Program-made: the position numbers and the translations under genes
In this document: positions 5,389 through 15,116 of the stretch, piece after piece
How the letters are laid out: every line of letters starts with the position of its first letter
Numbering within the stretch: position 1 is the stretch's first letter
Notes under the pieces: model-generated
What the model was told of the DNA's origin: nothing
Database searches by the model: none
What the model saw: only the letters and a program-made list of their open reading frames with translations
Source: an uncultured Gammaproteobacteria bacterium
Lineage (GTDB): Bacteria > Pseudomonadota > Gammaproteobacteria > HyVt-429
Direction: 5' to 3'
Assembly (NCBI GenBank): GCA_947259975.1
Contig: CAMYOD010000009.1
Location: 1 to 64,000, forward strand
DNA length: 64,000 nucleotides

Positions 5389-6408
5389 TTATACAGCAGC
5401 TACGAACTTGTTGTCTGAGTCAGGGAACATATTTGGGGGAAGGGTTGAGGTAGCTCTGCCAAGACCCCCGGCTAATAGTAGCTCGATCACTTTATCGTAT
5501 GAAAATTCATGCGCTAACTCACAGGCTTTAGGAAAATAGCTGGAACCATAGGTCATACCCGGCACCAGGTTCGCTTCCATGAAATAACATCCCCCATGAT
5601 TATCGGTTTTAATGTCGATGCGCCCAAAGTCCCTTGTGCCCAGGGCATTAAAAGCATCAATAGCCAGAGCTGTTATTCTGTTTTTTACTTCATCATCGAC
5701 AATTTCTATAAGTTTTTCTGAATCATCTTTTTTAGCCTGTGCCCCTAAAATCCTGAGCCCATGAGATGATGTCGGCGGTATAACTTCAACCGCAGATACT
5801 ATTAGCTTTTCATTGTGTGTTTTGATGACGGCAACGGTAAACTCACGACCATCCAGGTATTTTTCTACCAGAATTGGCTGATTGAATGAGTCGTATAACG
5901 ACATAACTTTATTTTCATAGTCTGAAAAACTGGTGACAAATGATAGATCGTCAATGCCGTTTCCATTTGCCGCATCCAATGGCTTTAAAAACAACGGGAA
6001 CGCGACGGGTAAGACACTTTCGGATGTATACTGCCCAGGGATCGCGATGAAGTATTCGGCCGTTTTGATACCTTTGTTTGTTAGATGTGTTTTAGCGAGC
6101 ACTTTGTTGGAATCAAATTTCAGCACTTCTCTTGATGAGCCGGTGTAGTTAATTCCATGTTCGGAAAAGTAATCAGACAGCCATATCTCAGTTCCATTTG
6201 TAGTAGGAATATACTTTACCGCCAAGATAACTAATTCAGGTTTTGTTTTGACAACCGCGTCCAGATGGTCTTTCGTTTCGCACACATTCAACTTGGCACT
6301 GTGCCCCATCCGCTGAATTGCGCCCAATACACTGTTACAAGCATTTAGCGCTCCAAAGCCACTTTCTTTTAATGCGTCATTGGGTGTAGTTATGATATCT
6401 ATATGCAT
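5389..6408 (-). CDS. D-alanine--D-alanine ligase-like ATP-grasp enzyme
   Basis: A 339-residue ATP-grasp protein. It has an N-terminal preATP-grasp domain, then LKPLDAANGNGI (nucleotide-binding loop), ILVEKYLDGREFTVAVI, and a C-terminal RDFGRIDIKTD...CYFMEANLVPGMT block with the metal- and ATP-binding residues of the Ddl family. It probably makes an amide or peptide bond between carboxylate and amine substrates. The substrate is unknown, and it is unlikely to be the cell-wall Ddl given its divergence and context. The asparaginase gene follows at 27 bp, suggesting an amide- or aspartate-linked product. The gene is AT-rich and may be acquired. Confidence 0.8.
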   Translation of the reverse strand: MHIDIITTPNDALKESGFGALNACNSVLGAIQRMGHSAKLNVCETKDHLDAVVKTKPELVILAVKYIPTTNGTEIWLSDYFSEHGINYTGSSREVLKFDSNKVLAKTHLTNKGIKTAEYFIAIPGQYTSESVLPVAFPLFLKPLDAANGNGIDDLSFVTSFSDYENKVMSLYDSFNQPILVEKYLDGREFTVAVIKTHNEKLIVSAVEVIPPTSSHGLRILGAQAKKDDSEKLIEIVDDEVKNRITALAIDAFNALGTRDFGRIDIKTDNHGGCYFMEANLVPGMTYGSSYFPKACELAHEFSYDKVIELLLAGGLGRATSTLPPNMFPDSDNKFVAAV

Positions 6409-6816
6409 TAGGGTCTTCCGAACTCAAAATTTCGTTTAGTTTTATGTAGAACAAAACGCCTGACGTCCAAAATTAGGACGCACTACACACAACCAGATGC
6501 GAAGAGAACAGCCAGATCGTTGGCTGCTCTATGATGAGGAACTGTGGATATTCTTTAATTGGATCAGCTAACAGACAATGCTGGGGCTAAAAAGAAGCCA
6601 CGGGAACATTATACAAGCCGCTAAATTCTACCATAAATCGGAAAGAGATTATTTCCTTATAATCGACACACCTCATATCTACAAATGGTGAAGGCACATA
6701 TAGAACTAGATAGGGTTCATGCTCCAAATTCACGATCGAAATTTATCAAAAGATGAAGAAACTGGGGTCTGACCCCGATTTCTCTCCGCGATTTCTCTCC
6801 GATTTCTTGGGCTGAT
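6409..6816. other. Intergenic region with a short ORF and a REP-like core
   Basis: This 408-bp AT-rich stretch holds the probable promoter of the ATP-grasp gene. It also has a 24-codon frame (6497-6571, MRREQPDRWLLYDEELW...) that may be a gene scrap, and a short GGGGTC-T-GACCCC palindrome (6764-6776) followed by the direct repeat GATTTCTCTCC (6777-6803). I see no convincing gene. Confidence 0.5.
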
Positions 6817-8226
6817 CTACATCGCACCACGACCGAAGATGACGGCGGGAATGGTCCTGAGCAGGATGCTGAAGTCCAGCCCCAAAGACCAGTTCTGGAT
6901 ATACTCTTCGTCCAACGCCAGCATCTGCGCAAAGTCCTTCAACTCGCAGCGGCCATGGGTTTGCCAAAGCCCGGTCAAGCCCGGCTTCATGCCCAGACGG
7001 CGGTATTGCCGCCCGCGGTAGGCCTCGACCTCTTCACTGGGGAACGGCCGCGGGCCGACCAGGGACATGTCGCCCTTCAGCACACTCAAGAACTGCGGTA
7101 GCTCATCGATGCTGAGGCGCCTGAGAACACGGCCCACGGGGGTGATGCGTGGATCGTTTTCGATCTTGAAGCGCGGGCCTTGCATTATATTCTTGTCAGC
7201 GAGCTCAGCGCGCATTTCATGGGCGCCTTCGATCATGGTGCGAAACTTGTAGATCGTAAACCTCCGACCGTTGAGCCCCACCCGTTGCTGACGATAGAAC
7301 ACCGGCCCTTTCGAATCGACTTTAATCGCCAGCGCCACGAACGGCACGAGCACTGCGGTCAAAGCGAGACCGATCACAGCGCCGGCGATATCGATGATTC
7401 TCTTTACCAGCAGCGCCATCTCGTCGGCGGCGGAGGCGTTCAGGGTGAGCATGTTTAGCCCGTCGACTTGCTCGAAATAGACTCGCTGCAGGCCGCTGGC
7501 GACGGGTCGCAGCAACTGGCGCACGGTGATCCCGTGATCCTCGGCGGCCGCCACCGCCGGCGCCACCGTAGCGGGATCATGGACCGCGAGCGCGATTTCA
7601 TCGATGGGCGTATGCCGGCGCAAGATGTCCGCGGTGTTCTCGACGTTGCCGAGGACGCGTCTTTCCTCGACCATGGACGCGCCCCCGGTATCGAGATGAC
7701 CCACGATGTCTTGCTCTTCGGCGCGCGCCAGCACCTCGGCGAGACGCAGCGCCGTGGTATCGGTGCCTACCACAATGGTTCTGCGCCGGGGATGGTGTTG
7801 GGTGGCGCGATCGATGAACCAGCGCACGGTCGTGAGGCCGGCGAAATTCGTCACCAGGAAGATCATCAACACCCCGCGGCTCAGGAAGTCCTCTTTGGCA
7901 TAGAAGCCGGCCAGGACCAGCAGCAGCTGCGCCAGTATCAGTGCACCGAGCAGCCGCGGCGCCGCCGCGCGCAGCGTGCGTCGCCGCCTGCGCCCATAGC
8001 AACCGAGCAGCCACAGGGAGATGACCACGCACACCACGGCCACGGGCAGAAACAGGTAGTAGACGCGCGGGTCGAAGGTCCATGTCCCGGCGAAATTGCG
8101 TACCCAGGGATCCAACCATTCGCGCAGCAAAGGCGCCAGGCTGTAGCAAAACCCGGTCACCAGCCCGTCCAGCAGGACGGCGGCCGTGTTCCGCACCCGG
8201 TCTCGCGGCGTTCCTTTCATGTGCAC
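6817..8226 (-). CDS. Exopolysaccharide polyprenyl glycosylphosphotransferase (WcaJ/WbaP-like)
   Basis: A 469-residue inner-membrane enzyme that starts exopolysaccharide synthesis by moving a sugar-phosphate onto undecaprenyl phosphate. About five N-terminal helices surround a Rossmann-like middle segment (TIVVGTDTTALRLAEVL). The C-terminal bacterial sugar transferase domain has all landmarks: a last hydrophobic helix, DSKGPVFYRQQRVG, FTIYKFRTM, LRRLSIDELPQ, GDMSLVGPRP and KPGLTGLWQTHGR. An ATG two codons downstream (8220) is an alternative start. No other polysaccharide genes are adjacent, so it is isolated here. Confidence 0.92.
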   Translation of the reverse strand: MHMKGTPRDRVRNTAAVLLDGLVTGFCYSLAPLLREWLDPWVRNFAGTWTFDPRVYYLFLPVAVVCVVISLWLLGCYGRRRRRTLRAAAPRLLGALILAQLLLVLAGFYAKEDFLSRGVLMIFLVTNFAGLTTVRWFIDRATQHHPRRRTIVVGTDTTALRLAEVLARAEEQDIVGHLDTGGASMVEERRVLGNVENTADILRRHTPIDEIALAVHDPATVAPAVAAAEDHGITVRQLLRPVASGLQRVYFEQVDGLNMLTLNASAADEMALLVKRIIDIAGAVIGLALTAVLVPFVALAIKVDSKGPVFYRQQRVGLNGRRFTIYKFRTMIEGAHEMRAELADKNIMQGPRFKIENDPRITPVGRVLRRLSIDELPQFLSVLKGDMSLVGPRPFPSEEVEAYRGRQYRRLGMKPGLTGLWQTHGRCELKDFAQMLALDEEYIQNWSLGLDFSILLRTIPAVIFGRGAM

Positions 8227-8303
8227 GGCTCGCGGTTGGTTGGGGTCGATACTACAAATACTCTACCACAGGCGCGGAATTTGCCTTCGAGACGAGGTTT
8301 AAT

Positions 8304-8328
8304 GAGGACAGAATTGAATTCTGTCCTC
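8304..8328. repeat. REP-like palindrome (GAGGACAGAATT type)
   Basis: A perfect 25-bp inverted repeat with central G: GAGGACAGAATT and AATTCTGTCCTC. It lies between the glycosyltransferase and the molybdenum-hydroxylase operon. Confidence 0.75.
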
Positions 8329-8387
8329 GTAAGGGCGATGATTTCTCAACGCGTTCCGGCACCGGCGTTCACCATGGAGGTCCACAC

Positions 8388-8867
8388 ATGGCAAAGCTGC
8401 AAATCAACGGCAAACTCGTCGACATCAATGTCGCGGGTTCCACTCCCCTGCTCTGGGTCCTGCGCGAGCAACTGGGGCTCACCGGCACCAAGTACAGCTG
8501 CGGCATCGGTCTGTGCGGGTCGTGCACGGTGCATATCGATGGCCAGGCGGTGCGCGCGTGTATCGTGCCGGTGTCCTCGCTCAAGGCCACCCAGGCGATC
8601 GTCACCATCGAGGGCTTGTCTGCCGATAACAGTCACCCGGTACAGCAGGCGTGGAAAGAACTCGACGTGCCGCAGTGCGGTTACTGCCAGCCGGGCATGA
8701 TCATGACGGCAGCGGCGCTGCTCAAAGACAACCCCAACCCCAGTGACGCCGATATCGATGCCACGGTGACCAACATCTGCCGCTGCGGCACCTTCAATCG
8801 GGTGCGGCGCGGCATTCATCTGGCAGCCAAAATGAACAAAGGCGCCGACGAGCAGGGAGGTGCATGA
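8388..8867 (+). CDS. iorA: Molybdenum hydroxylase small subunit, [2Fe-2S] (IorA-like)
   Basis: A 159-residue iron-sulfur subunit of the xanthine oxidase family, closest in layout to isoquinoline 1-oxidoreductase alpha. The plant-ferredoxin-type cluster motif is CGIGLCGSCTVHIDG (about residues 39-53). The second, helical-domain cluster is supplied by CGYCQPGMI and CRCGTFNRVRRGI. It passes electrons from the molybdenum site of the large subunit to an acceptor. GGAGGT lies 7 bp before the ATG at 8388. The stop overlaps the next gene by 4 bp (ATGA). Confidence 0.92.
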   Translation: MAKLQINGKLVDINVAGSTPLLWVLREQLGLTGTKYSCGIGLCGSCTVHIDGQAVRACIVPVSSLKATQAIVTIEGLSADNSHPVQQAWKELDVPQCGYCQPGMIMTAAALLKDNPNPSDADIDATVTNICRCGTFNRVRRGIHLAAKMNKGADEQGGA

Positions 8868-11004
8868 TGACCACCGAACGCATCGATGTCTCGCGCCGTG
8901 AATTTCTCGTCCGCAGCTCCGCGCTCGGCGCCGGTTTTGCGCTGGGACTGTATCTGCCTTTGGCCAGCCGCTCGGCCCTGGCCGACGCCGCCACTGCGGA
9001 AGCCGCAGCCGCCGCAACCCCGGAGGTCACCGCCTGGGTGGTGATCGAACCCGACGACACCGTCATCATTCGTATCGCCCGTTCGGAAATGGGCCAGGGC
9101 ACCCTCACGGGTCTGGCGCAACTGGTGGCGGAGGAACTCGAGTGCGACTGGTCAAAGGTTACGACCGAGTATCCCACGCCCGGGGACAATCTCGCCCGCG
9201 ACCGGATCTGGCGCAGTTTCTCCACCGGCGGCAGCCAGGGCATTCGCGGCAGCCATCAGTATGTTCGCAAGGGCGGTGCGGTGGCCCGGGAGATGTTGAT
9301 CGAGGCCGCGGCCTTGGTCTGGAAGGTGCCGATGGAAGAATGTCGCGCCGCCAACAGCGTGATCACCCACGTACCGACAGGCCGGACCACCACCTACGGC
9401 AAGGTCGCCGCGGCCGCGGCCGACTTGATCCCCCCGGATGAGGTCGAACTCAAGGACCCGAAGGACTGGAAACTCATCGGCCAGCCGGTCAAACGCCTGG
9501 ATACCGACGACAAGCTCAACGGCACGCAGGTGTTCGGCGCGGATCTCACGTTGCCCGGCATGCTCAATGCCGCCATTCGCGCCTGCCCGGTGTTCGGCGG
9601 CACGGTTAAATCCTTCGACACCGCCAAGGTCCGCAAGATGCGACGGCCCTGGATGCCCTGCCGATCACCTGGGACGAGGGCCCGAACGCCAAGCTCAGCA
9701 GTGCCGCGATCGACAAGATGCTCGACGAAGGCTTGACGTCGAATGACAAGGTCTTTGTCGGCAACCAGAACGGCGATGTTCAACAGGCATTAAAGGGCGC
9801 CGCGAAGACGGTGGAGGCGACCTACCGGTTTCCCTACCAGAACCATGCCACCATGGAACCGATGAATGCCACCGCGCGTTGGACCAAGGATCGCTGCGAG
9901 GTCTGGTGCCCGACCCAAAACGGCGAGGCCGCACTCGAGGCCACGGCGGAGGCGGCCGGCCTGCCCATCACCCAATGCGACGTCTACAAGATTCACCTTG
10001 GCGGCGGTTTCGGCCGGCGCGGCGCGTTCCACGATTTCGTCAAGCAGGCCGTGGCCATCGCCAAACAGCTGCCAGGCACGCCGGTGAAACTGCTCTGGAC
10101 TCGGGAAGAGGACATGACCCACGGGCATTATCACCCGATCACCAAGTGCAAGCTGGTCGGCGGCTTCGACGCCAAGGGCAAGCTGACGGGATTGCATGTG
10201 CGCATCTCGGGGCAATCCATCCTCGCCTCGGTGCGGCCCAACTGGCTCAAGGACGGCGCCGACCCTTTCACCTTCCAGGGCATGCTGCCAGACGGGGATC
10301 ACGCCATCAGTTACACGGTACCGAATCTGCTCATCGATCATGCAATGCGCAACCCGCCGGTGCCGCCGGGCTTCTGGCGCGGGGTGAACATCAACCAGAA
10401 TGCGGTGTATATGGAATGCTTCGTGGAGGAACTGGCGCATGCCGCCGGCGAGGATCCGTTGGCTTTCCGGCGCAAGTTGATGGCCGACCATCCCAAGAGC
10501 CTGGCGGTGCTCGATGCGGTGGCGGAAAAAGCCGGTTGGGGCACGCCCGCGGCCAAGGGTGTGCATCGCGGCCTGGCGGTGATCAACACCTTTGCCAGTT
10601 ACGTGGCGGCGTGCGCGGAAGTCTCGGTGGATGATAAAGGTCGGCTCAAGATCCATCGTATCGTGGCGGCGACGGACCCCGGCTATGCCGTGAACCCGCA
10701 ACAGATCGAGGCCCAGGTGGAAGGTTCCTTTGTCTTCGGGCTGTCGGCATTACTCTATGGGGAATGCACCGTCAAAGATGGCGCGGTCGAGCAAACGAAT
10801 TTTCATGACTATCCGTCGATGCTGATCAAGGAGATGCCCAAGGTCGAGGTGATCGTCATGCCGTCGGGGGGATTCTGGGGCGGCATTGGCGAGCCGACCA
10901 TCGCCGTGGCCGCACCGGCGGTGCTGAATGCGATCTTCGCCGCCACCGGCAAGCGCATTCGCGACTTACCATTAAAGAATACCGACCTGCGTTCCGTTTC
11001 CTAA
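8864..11004 (+). pseudogene. iorB: Molybdenum hydroxylase large subunit (IorB-like), broken by a frameshifting deletion
   Basis: The first part starts with a twin-arginine signal (SRREFLVRSSALGAGFALG) and reads as the N-terminal third of isoquinoline 1-oxidoreductase beta up to AKVRKM at 9640. There the frame is lost. The family sequence resumes at once in another frame as ATALDALPITWDEGP and continues to 11004 (GGGFGRRG, FWRGVN, GGIGEPTIAVAAPA). Family members normally have a stretch of roughly 25 residues (PGV...VADTWW) at this point, so ~80 bp seem deleted. Either a real loss of function or an assembly error. Downstream accessory genes are intact. Confidence 0.85.
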
Positions 11005-11017
11005 GGAGGCGTTACGA

Positions 11018-12007
11018 TTGGCGACCATGTCGCACTACGGCACCGATCGGGACGTCCTGCGCACCGCACTGGACTGGCGGCAACAGGGTCACGCGGTCGC
11101 GCTGGTCACCGTATTGAAGACCTGGGGTTCGTCGCCGCGCCCGCCCGGCTCGCTCATGCTCATGCGCCGTGACGGCGCCCATGCCGGCTCGGTCTCCGGC
11201 GGCTGCGTCGAGGAGGACCTGTTGCAGCGCTATCGCGACGGCGAGTTGAGCGAACACTGCCCCACCTGTGTCGATTACGGTGTGAATCGTATGGAGGCGA
11301 CCCGTTTCGGCCTGCCCTGCGGCGGTCGCCTGGAACTGCTGATCGAGCAACTGGATGCGAGCGAACCGTTGCAACAACTGCTCGCGGCTATCGACGCACA
11401 CCACCTGCTCGCGCGCACGGTGGATCGACACACCGGTGCGGTGACGCTGCAGGCGGCGAGCGCCGAGCAGGACTTTTCGTGCACCGAGACGACGGTACGC
11501 CGGGTGTTCGGCCCGCGTTGGCGCCTGTTGCTGATCGGCGCCGGTCATCTGTCCCAATATGTCTCGCAGCTGGCGCTGATGCTGGATTATCACGTCGTCG
11601 TGTGCGATCCCCGGGAAGACTATGCGCGGGGCTGGCAGGTGGAGGGCACCGAATTGACCGAGCTGATGCCCGATGATGCGGTCAAACGCTACGCGGACCA
11701 TGGCCGTACTGTGGTGGTGGCGCTGACCCACGACCCCAAACTGGATGACCTGGCCCTGCTCGACGCGCTGGCCTCAACCGCGTTCTATGTCGGTGCCATC
11801 GGCTCGCAACGCAACTGCGAATTGCGGCGCAAGCGCCTGCAAGAACTCGGCGTCACGGCCGCGCAGCTGCAACGTCTGCACGCCCCCATCGGCTTGCCCA
11901 TCGGCAGCCATACGCCGCCGGAGATCGCCGTGTCCATCCTCGCCGAGATCACTGCATTACGGAACCAAAGCGGCGCGCAACTGAACCGCGCTGCCGGCGT
12001 GGCATGA
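11018..12007 (+). CDS. xdhC: XdhC/CoxI-family molybdenum hydroxylase maturation protein
   Basis: A 329-residue accessory protein that binds and sulfurates the molybdenum cofactor before insertion into xanthine dehydrogenase-type enzymes. The N-terminal XdhC/CoxI domain has VTVLKTWGSSPRPPGSLML and GSVSGGCVEEDLL (about residues 27-67). The C-terminal Rossmann domain begins LLIGAGHLSQYV, with IGSQRN near its end. AAGGAGG at 11003-11009 is 8 bp from TTG 11018 but 17 bp from the ATG at 11027, so TTG is the better start. It lies 13 bp downstream of the large-subunit pseudogene and overlaps the next gene by 4 bp. Confidence 0.92.
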   Translation: MATMSHYGTDRDVLRTALDWRQQGHAVALVTVLKTWGSSPRPPGSLMLMRRDGAHAGSVSGGCVEEDLLQRYRDGELSEHCPTCVDYGVNRMEATRFGLPCGGRLELLIEQLDASEPLQQLLAAIDAHHLLARTVDRHTGAVTLQAASAEQDFSCTETTVRRVFGPRWRLLLIGAGHLSQYVSQLALMLDYHVVVCDPREDYARGWQVEGTELTELMPDDAVKRYADHGRTVVVALTHDPKLDDLALLDALASTAFYVGAIGSQRNCELRRKRLQELGVTAAQLQRLHAPIGLPIGSHTPPEIAVSILAEITALRNQSGAQLNRAAGVA

Positions 12008-12594
12008 GCGAACCCATCGTTGGCATCTTGTTAGCCGCCGGCCAGGGCCGGCGCTTCGGCACGAACAAACTTCTGCATCCGCTGCCCGAGGGTGATCCCA
12101 TCGGCGTGTGTGCGGCCCAAAACCTGAGCACCGCCCTGCCGCAATGTATTGCCGTGATCGATGGCAAGAGCGATGAATTTGCAGCCCGGCTGGAGGCGTT
12201 GGGCATGCACGTGGTGATCAACGAAAACGCCGCCGCCGGCATGGGCAGCAGCATCGCCTGCGGGATACGCGCCAGTTCGTCGGCGGCCGGTTGGGTGCTG
12301 GCGCTCGGCGACATGCCCTACATCCAGCCCGCCACCATCGCGCGGGTGGCCGAGGGATTGCGCGCCGGCGGGCAGATCATCGCACCAGTGTATCGACAGC
12401 AGCGCGGCCATCCCGTGGGCTTCGCCCGGCGCTACCGGGAGGAACTGCTCGCGCTGCACGGGGACCACGGCGCGCGCGGGATCATCGAGACCCACCGCGC
12501 GCGACTCGCGTCGCTCGCCACCGACGACGCGGGCGTGGTTCGCGATATCGATCGCCGGGCCGACATCGCAGCCGCGGCGGATTACGCGAGTTAA
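12004..12594 (+). CDS. mocA: MobA-like NTP transferase, probable molybdenum cofactor cytidylyltransferase (MocA)
   Basis: A 196-residue nucleotidyltransferase. GILLAAGQGRRFGTNKLLHPL is the signature loop of this family, ALGDMPYI holds the metal-binding aspartate, and the QRGHPVGF motif is typical of MocA. MocA converts molybdopterin to the cytosine dinucleotide form used by IorAB-type hydroxylases, which fits the operon. The ATG overlaps the xdhC stop by 4 bp. Confidence 0.88.
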   Translation: MSEPIVGILLAAGQGRRFGTNKLLHPLPEGDPIGVCAAQNLSTALPQCIAVIDGKSDEFAARLEALGMHVVINENAAAGMGSSIACGIRASSSAAGWVLALGDMPYIQPATIARVAEGLRAGGQIIAPVYRQQRGHPVGFARRYREELLALHGDHGARGIIETHRARLASLATDDAGVVRDIDRRADIAAAADYAS

Positions 12595-12630
12595 GTGTAC
12601 TGTCCCCGGAACTTCGTATAAGAGAGGTGC

Positions 12631-13062
12631 ATGAGAATGCGAGTCATTGTCGGAATATTGTGTCTGTTCGCGTGGCTTCTCTATCTCGGGCAGCTCATCT
12701 CGGTCGCGAATTTCGGTCTGGCGCAACGCCTTGGGCTGCAGGAGTCATCTGCGCACGCAGACGCACTCTCGAGCCACCTCGAGCTGTGGGCGGCGCGATG
12801 GGACCTTGTGTGGCTGTGGACACTGCCGGCGGCCGGCATCTTGATGCTGATCGACCACGGGTGGTGGCCCTACGCGGCGATGATCGGCGGCGGCGCATTC
12901 GTGGATGCCGGCGGGCGTGAGGCGGCAAAAGTGCTTGGCTTGCGGGGGCAAGGCGTGCGCGTCGGGTCGCAGCGAGAGCAACGTTTGATCTTCGGGGCGT
13001 TCCTTTGCCTGATAGTCATCGGCGGCCTGGCAATCGGGACCGGATTGTTCGCGGTCACCTGA
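12631..13062 (+). CDS. Unknown inner-membrane protein
   Basis: A 143-residue protein with hydrophobic segments at about 5-25, 58-75, 80-95 and 117-140. The loop between the third and last carries REAAKVLGLRGQGVRVGSQREQR. I do not recognise the family. AGAGAGG precedes the ATG. It lies 36 bp after mocA, past a one-armed REP-like fragment (TGTACTGTCCCC), so co-transcription with the Mo operon is uncertain. Confidence 0.65.
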   Translation: MRMRVIVGILCLFAWLLYLGQLISVANFGLAQRLGLQESSAHADALSSHLELWAARWDLVWLWTLPAAGILMLIDHGWWPYAAMIGGGAFVDAGGREAAKVLGLRGQGVRVGSQREQRLIFGAFLCLIVIGGLAIGTGLFAVT

Positions 13063-13115
13063 CGGTGGCCGTCGCTATTTGGACGTGGCCTGTTTAGATT
13101 ATTTGGACGATCCCT

Positions 13116-13565
13116 ATGCAACCCACACTGGTCACCTGGGCGCTTGTCGCATTCGGTTTGATCACTAACCTCACACTCGTCACTATATATCTGGTCTTCT
13201 TGCGGAGCCCGCATAGTCAGAGGTCGAAAGACTTGATGATCGGCCCGGGTAAAGACTGGCGGGACAAAACGCATTTCCGTCTCAATCTGGGTTTTGCCTG
13301 GTCCGACTTCCTGTTTTTCGTCCCCCTGTTTGTGTCCGGAAGTATCGGTGTACTGCTAGGTTACACCTGGGGATACGTGCTCTTCGGCGCGGCCGGGGCG
13401 TGCAGCCTGTACATCAATATCATCCTCTGGTTCACGGAGAAGAAATATGTCTATCCCACGCTCGGCGCGCTCAAGTACTTCACTTACTACTGGGGATTCT
13501 TCGTGTATTGGGGGATGCTCGCTCTGGCTTATTCCGTTGTGCGTATTTCCGGGATCGAGTTCTGA
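13116..13565 (+). CDS. Unknown inner-membrane protein
   Basis: A 149-residue protein with about four predicted membrane helices (roughly 5-27, 62-80, 82-105 and 122-142) and a short basic loop after the first. Residues 67-100 are dominated by aromatic and glycine-rich hydrophobic sequence. Family not recognised. It follows another small membrane protein by 53 bp on the same strand and may form a pair with it. The end lies 33 bp from the convergent PPK2 gene. Confidence 0.65.
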   Translation: MQPTLVTWALVAFGLITNLTLVTIYLVFLRSPHSQRSKDLMIGPGKDWRDKTHFRLNLGFAWSDFLFFVPLFVSGSIGVLLGYTWGYVLFGAAGACSLYINIILWFTEKKYVYPTLGALKYFTYYWGFFVYWGMLALAYSVVRISGIEF

Positions 13566-13598
13566 AGTCCCGGGAGGAAGATTCAGCCGACACGGGTT

Positions 13599-15116
13599 CT
13601 AAGGCTTACTCTCTGCGCCTTCCTGATCGGATGCGAGCCGGGCCTCCAGTTGCTCACAAACGGTGCGCAAGACACAAATGCGCGCATAGAACTTGTCATT
13701 GGCGGGTACCAGGGTCCATTCACAATTCTCCGTGCTGGTGCGGATGACCATTTCGTTCACCGCGGCCTTGTAGGCATCCCATTTCTCCCGGTTGCGCCAG
13801 TCGTCGTCGGTGATTTTGTGCTGCTTGTAGGAAATGTTGCCGCGCGCTTCGAAACGTTGGAGTTGCTCCTCGGGGCTGATGTGCAACCAGAATTTGCACA
13901 GCACCGTGCCGTGCCGCACCAGCTGCTCTTCGAATTCGTTGATTTCGAGATAGGCCCGCTGCCATTCGCTTTCACTCGCCAATTGTTCGATCCGTTCCAC
14001 CAGCACACGCCCGTACCAGGAGCGATCGAACACCGTGACCCGGCCGTCGCGCGGCAGATGGCGCCAGAAGCGCCACAGGTAATGGTGCGCCCGCTCCTCG
14101 TCAGTCGGCGCCGCGGTTGGAATAACTCGATACAGACGCGCATCCATGCCCTGCATCAGGCGCCGGATCGTGCCGCCCTTGCCGGAGGCGTCCCAGCCCT
14201 CGAACACCAGGACCATGGAGCGCTTTTGTGCGTAAGCACGCCAGGTGAGTTCATTCAGCCGCGCCTGATAGTCCGCCAGTTGGTTGCTATAGTCCGCCTT
14301 GTCCAGACGGGCCGCCAGGTTCACCTTGTCCAGCACGGTAATGTGCGCGCTCTCTACATCGGGCAGACTGGGGGCATGGGTATGTGCCGGTACGCGGGTA
14401 TGTCGGCCGTCGGCAATGCGTGCTTCCATCGCGTCGACAATGGTCTGCGCCACCGTCAGATCCCGATAACGGCGATCGGTGGCCTCGATCAGGTACCACT
14501 GCGCGAAGCCGGTATCCGTTTCGCGGATGGTGCGTTCGGCGACCCGCAGGAAGCTGTCGTAGTTGCGGCTGAATTCTTCGCGGCTGTGGCTGCTGCTCCA
14601 GCGGCTGCGCGGGTCTTTGGCCAAGGCCTTGAGGCGCTTTTTTTGTTCCTTGCGCGGCAGGTGAAACCAGAATTTGAGTATTAAGGCATTGTCCTGATGC
14701 AGCATGCGCTCGAAATCGATGATGCGTTTCAATTCCGCATCCAGGTCACTGAGCGAAACCTGTTCGTACACGGTGCGGCGAATGGGTTGCCGGTACCAGG
14801 CATTGAACAGGATGCCGATCTGGCCCCGCGCTGGCAGGGTGCGCCAGAAGCGCCACCAACGGGGACGCTGATGCTCCTCCTCGGTTTCATCCCAGTAGGC
14901 CTGGACCTGTACCCCGCGGGTATCGAGCCAGGCGTTGAGACGATTGACCACCTCACCCTTGCCGGCCCCTTCCACGCCGGCAATGAGGATAATGAGCGGG
15001 ATATTCAGCTGGCGCAATTCACGCTGGTTGGCCAATAAACGGGTGCGCAGGTCGGGCAATTGCGCCTGGTAATCGGCCTTGCCGATACTGCGGCCGAGTT
15101 CTACACCTTCAAACAT
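13599..15116 (-). CDS. pap: Polyphosphate:AMP phosphotransferase (tandem PPK2 domains)
   Basis: A 505-residue protein with two PPK2 domains, the size and layout of class II polyphosphate kinase 2 (Pap), which makes ADP from AMP and polyphosphate. The N-terminal domain has Walker A GVEGAGKGEVVNRL (about 47-60). The C-terminal domain has GWDASGKGGTIRRL and the lid/Walker B FDRSWYGRVLVERIE. The matching N-terminal segment is degenerate (FNAWYRQPIRR), as in known Pap enzymes where the C-terminal half is catalytic. A cytosolic role in energy salvage is inferred. Confidence 0.93.
   Translation of the reverse strand: MFEGVELGRSIGKADYQAQLPDLRTRLLANQRELRQLNIPLIILIAGVEGAGKGEVVNRLNAWLDTRGVQVQAYWDETEEEHQRPRWWRFWRTLPARGQIGILFNAWYRQPIRRTVYEQVSLSDLDAELKRIIDFERMLHQDNALILKFWFHLPRKEQKKRLKALAKDPRSRWSSSHSREEFSRNYDSFLRVAERTIRETDTGFAQWYLIEATDRRYRDLTVAQTIVDAMEARIADGRHTRVPAHTHAPSLPDVESAHITVLDKVNLAARLDKADYSNQLADYQARLNELTWRAYAQKRSMVLVFEGWDASGKGGTIRRLMQGMDARLYRVIPTAAPTDEERAHHYLWRFWRHLPRDGRVTVFDRSWYGRVLVERIEQLASESEWQRAYLEINEFEEQLVRHGTVLCKFWLHISPEEQLQRFEARGNISYKQHKITDDDWRNREKWDAYKAAVNEMVIRTSTENCEWTLVPANDKFYARICVLRTVCEQLEARLASDQEGAESKP

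Noticed and set aside
7468-8700. 410-codon plus-strand frame
   Set aside because: It runs antisense to the well-supported glycosyltransferase gene and then into the IorA-like gene in the wrong frame; its composition is that of a shadow of GC-rich codons.
9790-10701. 303-codon minus-strand frame
   Set aside because: Complete overlap with the conserved IorB-like sequence on the other strand; no recognisable domain or start context.
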